Shown here piece after piece: positions 63,429 through 64,000 of a stretch of DNA of 64,000 nucleotides. This DNA comes from Algoriphagus sp. Y33. GTDB lineage: Bacteria > Bacteroidota > Bacteroidia > Cytophagales > Cyclobacteriaceae. Below the pieces are notes generated by a model, which saw nothing but the letters and a program-made list of their open reading frames with translations, searched no databases and was not told the DNA's origin. How positions within the stretch are numbered: position 1 is the first letter of the stretch; each line of letters starts with the position of its first letter. The DNA lies in assembly GCF_014838715.1 (NCBI RefSeq), contig NZ_CP061947.1, forward strand, positions 620,001 through 684,000. The letters are read 5' to 3'. Position numbers and translations under genes: made by a program.

Positions 63429-64000
63429 ATGATCTACAACTCAATAATCAATACCATCGGGAATACACCGATGATCCGCTTGAATAAACTGGCCAAACAC
63501 ATTAAAGGGGAAGTTTTGGTGAAGGTAGAATACTTCAACCCGGGTAATTCCATGAAAGACCGTATGGCGATCAAAATGGTCGAAGATGCTGAGAAAGCAG
63601 GTTTACTGAAACCCGGAGGAACCATCATAGAAGGAACAAGTGGGAATACGGGAATGGGACTGGCTTTGGCAGCAGTGGCAAAAGGCTATAAGTGTATTTT
63701 CACCATGGCGGATAAGCAGTCCAAAGAGAAAATTGATATTTTAAAAGCAGTAGGGGCAGAAGTGATTGTTTGTCCGACAAACGTATCCCCAGAAGATCCA
63801 CGATCCTATTATTCCATTGCAAGGAAGTTAAATCAGGATATTCCAAATTCTTTTTACCCAAATCAATACGATAACCTATCCAATACCGCCGCCCACTACG
63901 AGACGACCGGACCTGAGATATGGAAGGATACCGACGGGAAAATCACACATTATGCGGCAGGTGTAGGGACGGGAGGCTCCATGTGTGGAACTGCGCAGTA
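63429..64000 (+). CDS. Cystathionine beta-synthase-like PLP enzyme (5' part)
   Basis: The first 190 codons of a fold-type II PLP enzyme; the gene runs off the window. INTIGNTPMIRLNKL, the lysine in NPGNSMKDRMAIKMV that would hold PLP, TSGNTGMGLAL, and CPTNVSPEDPRSYYSIARKL with NQYDN and GVGTGGSMCG later. The ASxxxPxS-type differences and the SPEDPRSYYS segment favour cystathionine beta-synthase over cysteine synthase. CBS domains, if any, would lie beyond the window. Confidence 0.88.
   Translation, partial: MIYNSIINTIGNTPMIRLNKLAKHIKGEVLVKVEYFNPGNSMKDRMAIKMVEDAEKAGLLKPGGTIIEGTSGNTGMGLALAAVAKGYKCIFTMADKQSKEKIDILKAVGAEVIVCPTNVSPEDPRSYYSIARKLNQDIPNSFYPNQYDNLSNTAAHYETTGPEIWKDTDGKITHYAAGVGTGGSMCGTAQ

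Overview
The window looks like a chromosomal segment of a Bacteroidota bacterium, most likely order Cytophagales, perhaps the Cyclobacteriaceae. This placement is inferred from the gene families: paired SusC/SusD proteins behind an ECF sigma factor and FecR, DUF6520 and MauE proteins, WbqC, LytS/LytTR regulators, two-lesion relics of Bacteroidota-type mobilization genes, several TTG or GTG starts, and promoter-like TAnnTTTG elements. No rRNA or species marker is present.

Layout. Positions 1-4.3 kb hold the tail of a SusD gene, a small secreted DUF6520 protein, a MauE-type redox membrane protein, and a Crp-like regulator whose stop codon overlaps the start of a class I terpene synthase. The terpene synthase keeps its motifs but carries two in-frame stop codons. 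Hairpins and long dispersed repeats flank this block. Positions 4.5-9.5 kb are a decayed mobilization module: two small genes, a zinc-ribbon protein, a candidate oriT, mobC, a frameshifted relaxase and a coupling protein cut by an in-frame TGA. It ends in the tail of a Fic gene. A lipoprotein and an IS982-type relic follow. From 11.3 to 22.4 kb there is a clean nutrient-uptake locus: ECF sigma, FecR anti-sigma, SusC, SusD, FAD oxidoreductase, SGNH hydrolase and a Tat-exported Gfo/Idh/MocA oxidoreductase.

From 22.7 to 26.4 kb lie a serine hydrolase, small membrane proteins, a second ECF sigma factor and a DUF1330 protein. From 27.1 to 33.4 kb is one operon for a MacAB-TolC type efflux system followed by its LytS-type kinase and LytTR response regulator. 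From 33.8 to 39.4 kb, two paralogous Crp-like regulators each precede a redox or small-molecule gene set (cupin; darcynin-SDR-DoxX), with an azoreductase/LysR divergent pair between them. Each paralog is followed by the same 22-bp palindrome, with a promoter-like motif at the same distance. A second mobile-element relic (39.8-42.1 kb: RhuM/Fic and a tyrosine recombinase, both broken) lies beside a tRNA-Ser.

From 42.6 kb to the end the sequence is ordinary core genome: DUF885 peptidase, YihY, thioesterase, MltG, a Nudix enzyme, Sua5, WbqC, ClpC, ECF sigma, PolX (with a degenerate polymerase active site), an EVE protein, PyrR, PyrB, an ABC exporter and the start of a cystathionine beta-synthase-like gene. 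Intergenic spaces here carry palindromic and MITE-like repeats.

Most interesting points: (1) the Crp-like regulator/terpene synthase/MauE unit with paired 16-bp operator-like sites; (2) the twin Crp-operator-promoter modules; (3) single lesions in nearly every gene of the mobile element, with a Fic tail present at both 9.4 and 39.8 kb; (4) PolX lacking the usual polymerase carboxylates; (5) a 168-bp MITE-like element. No wholly new system can be demonstrated from sequence alone.
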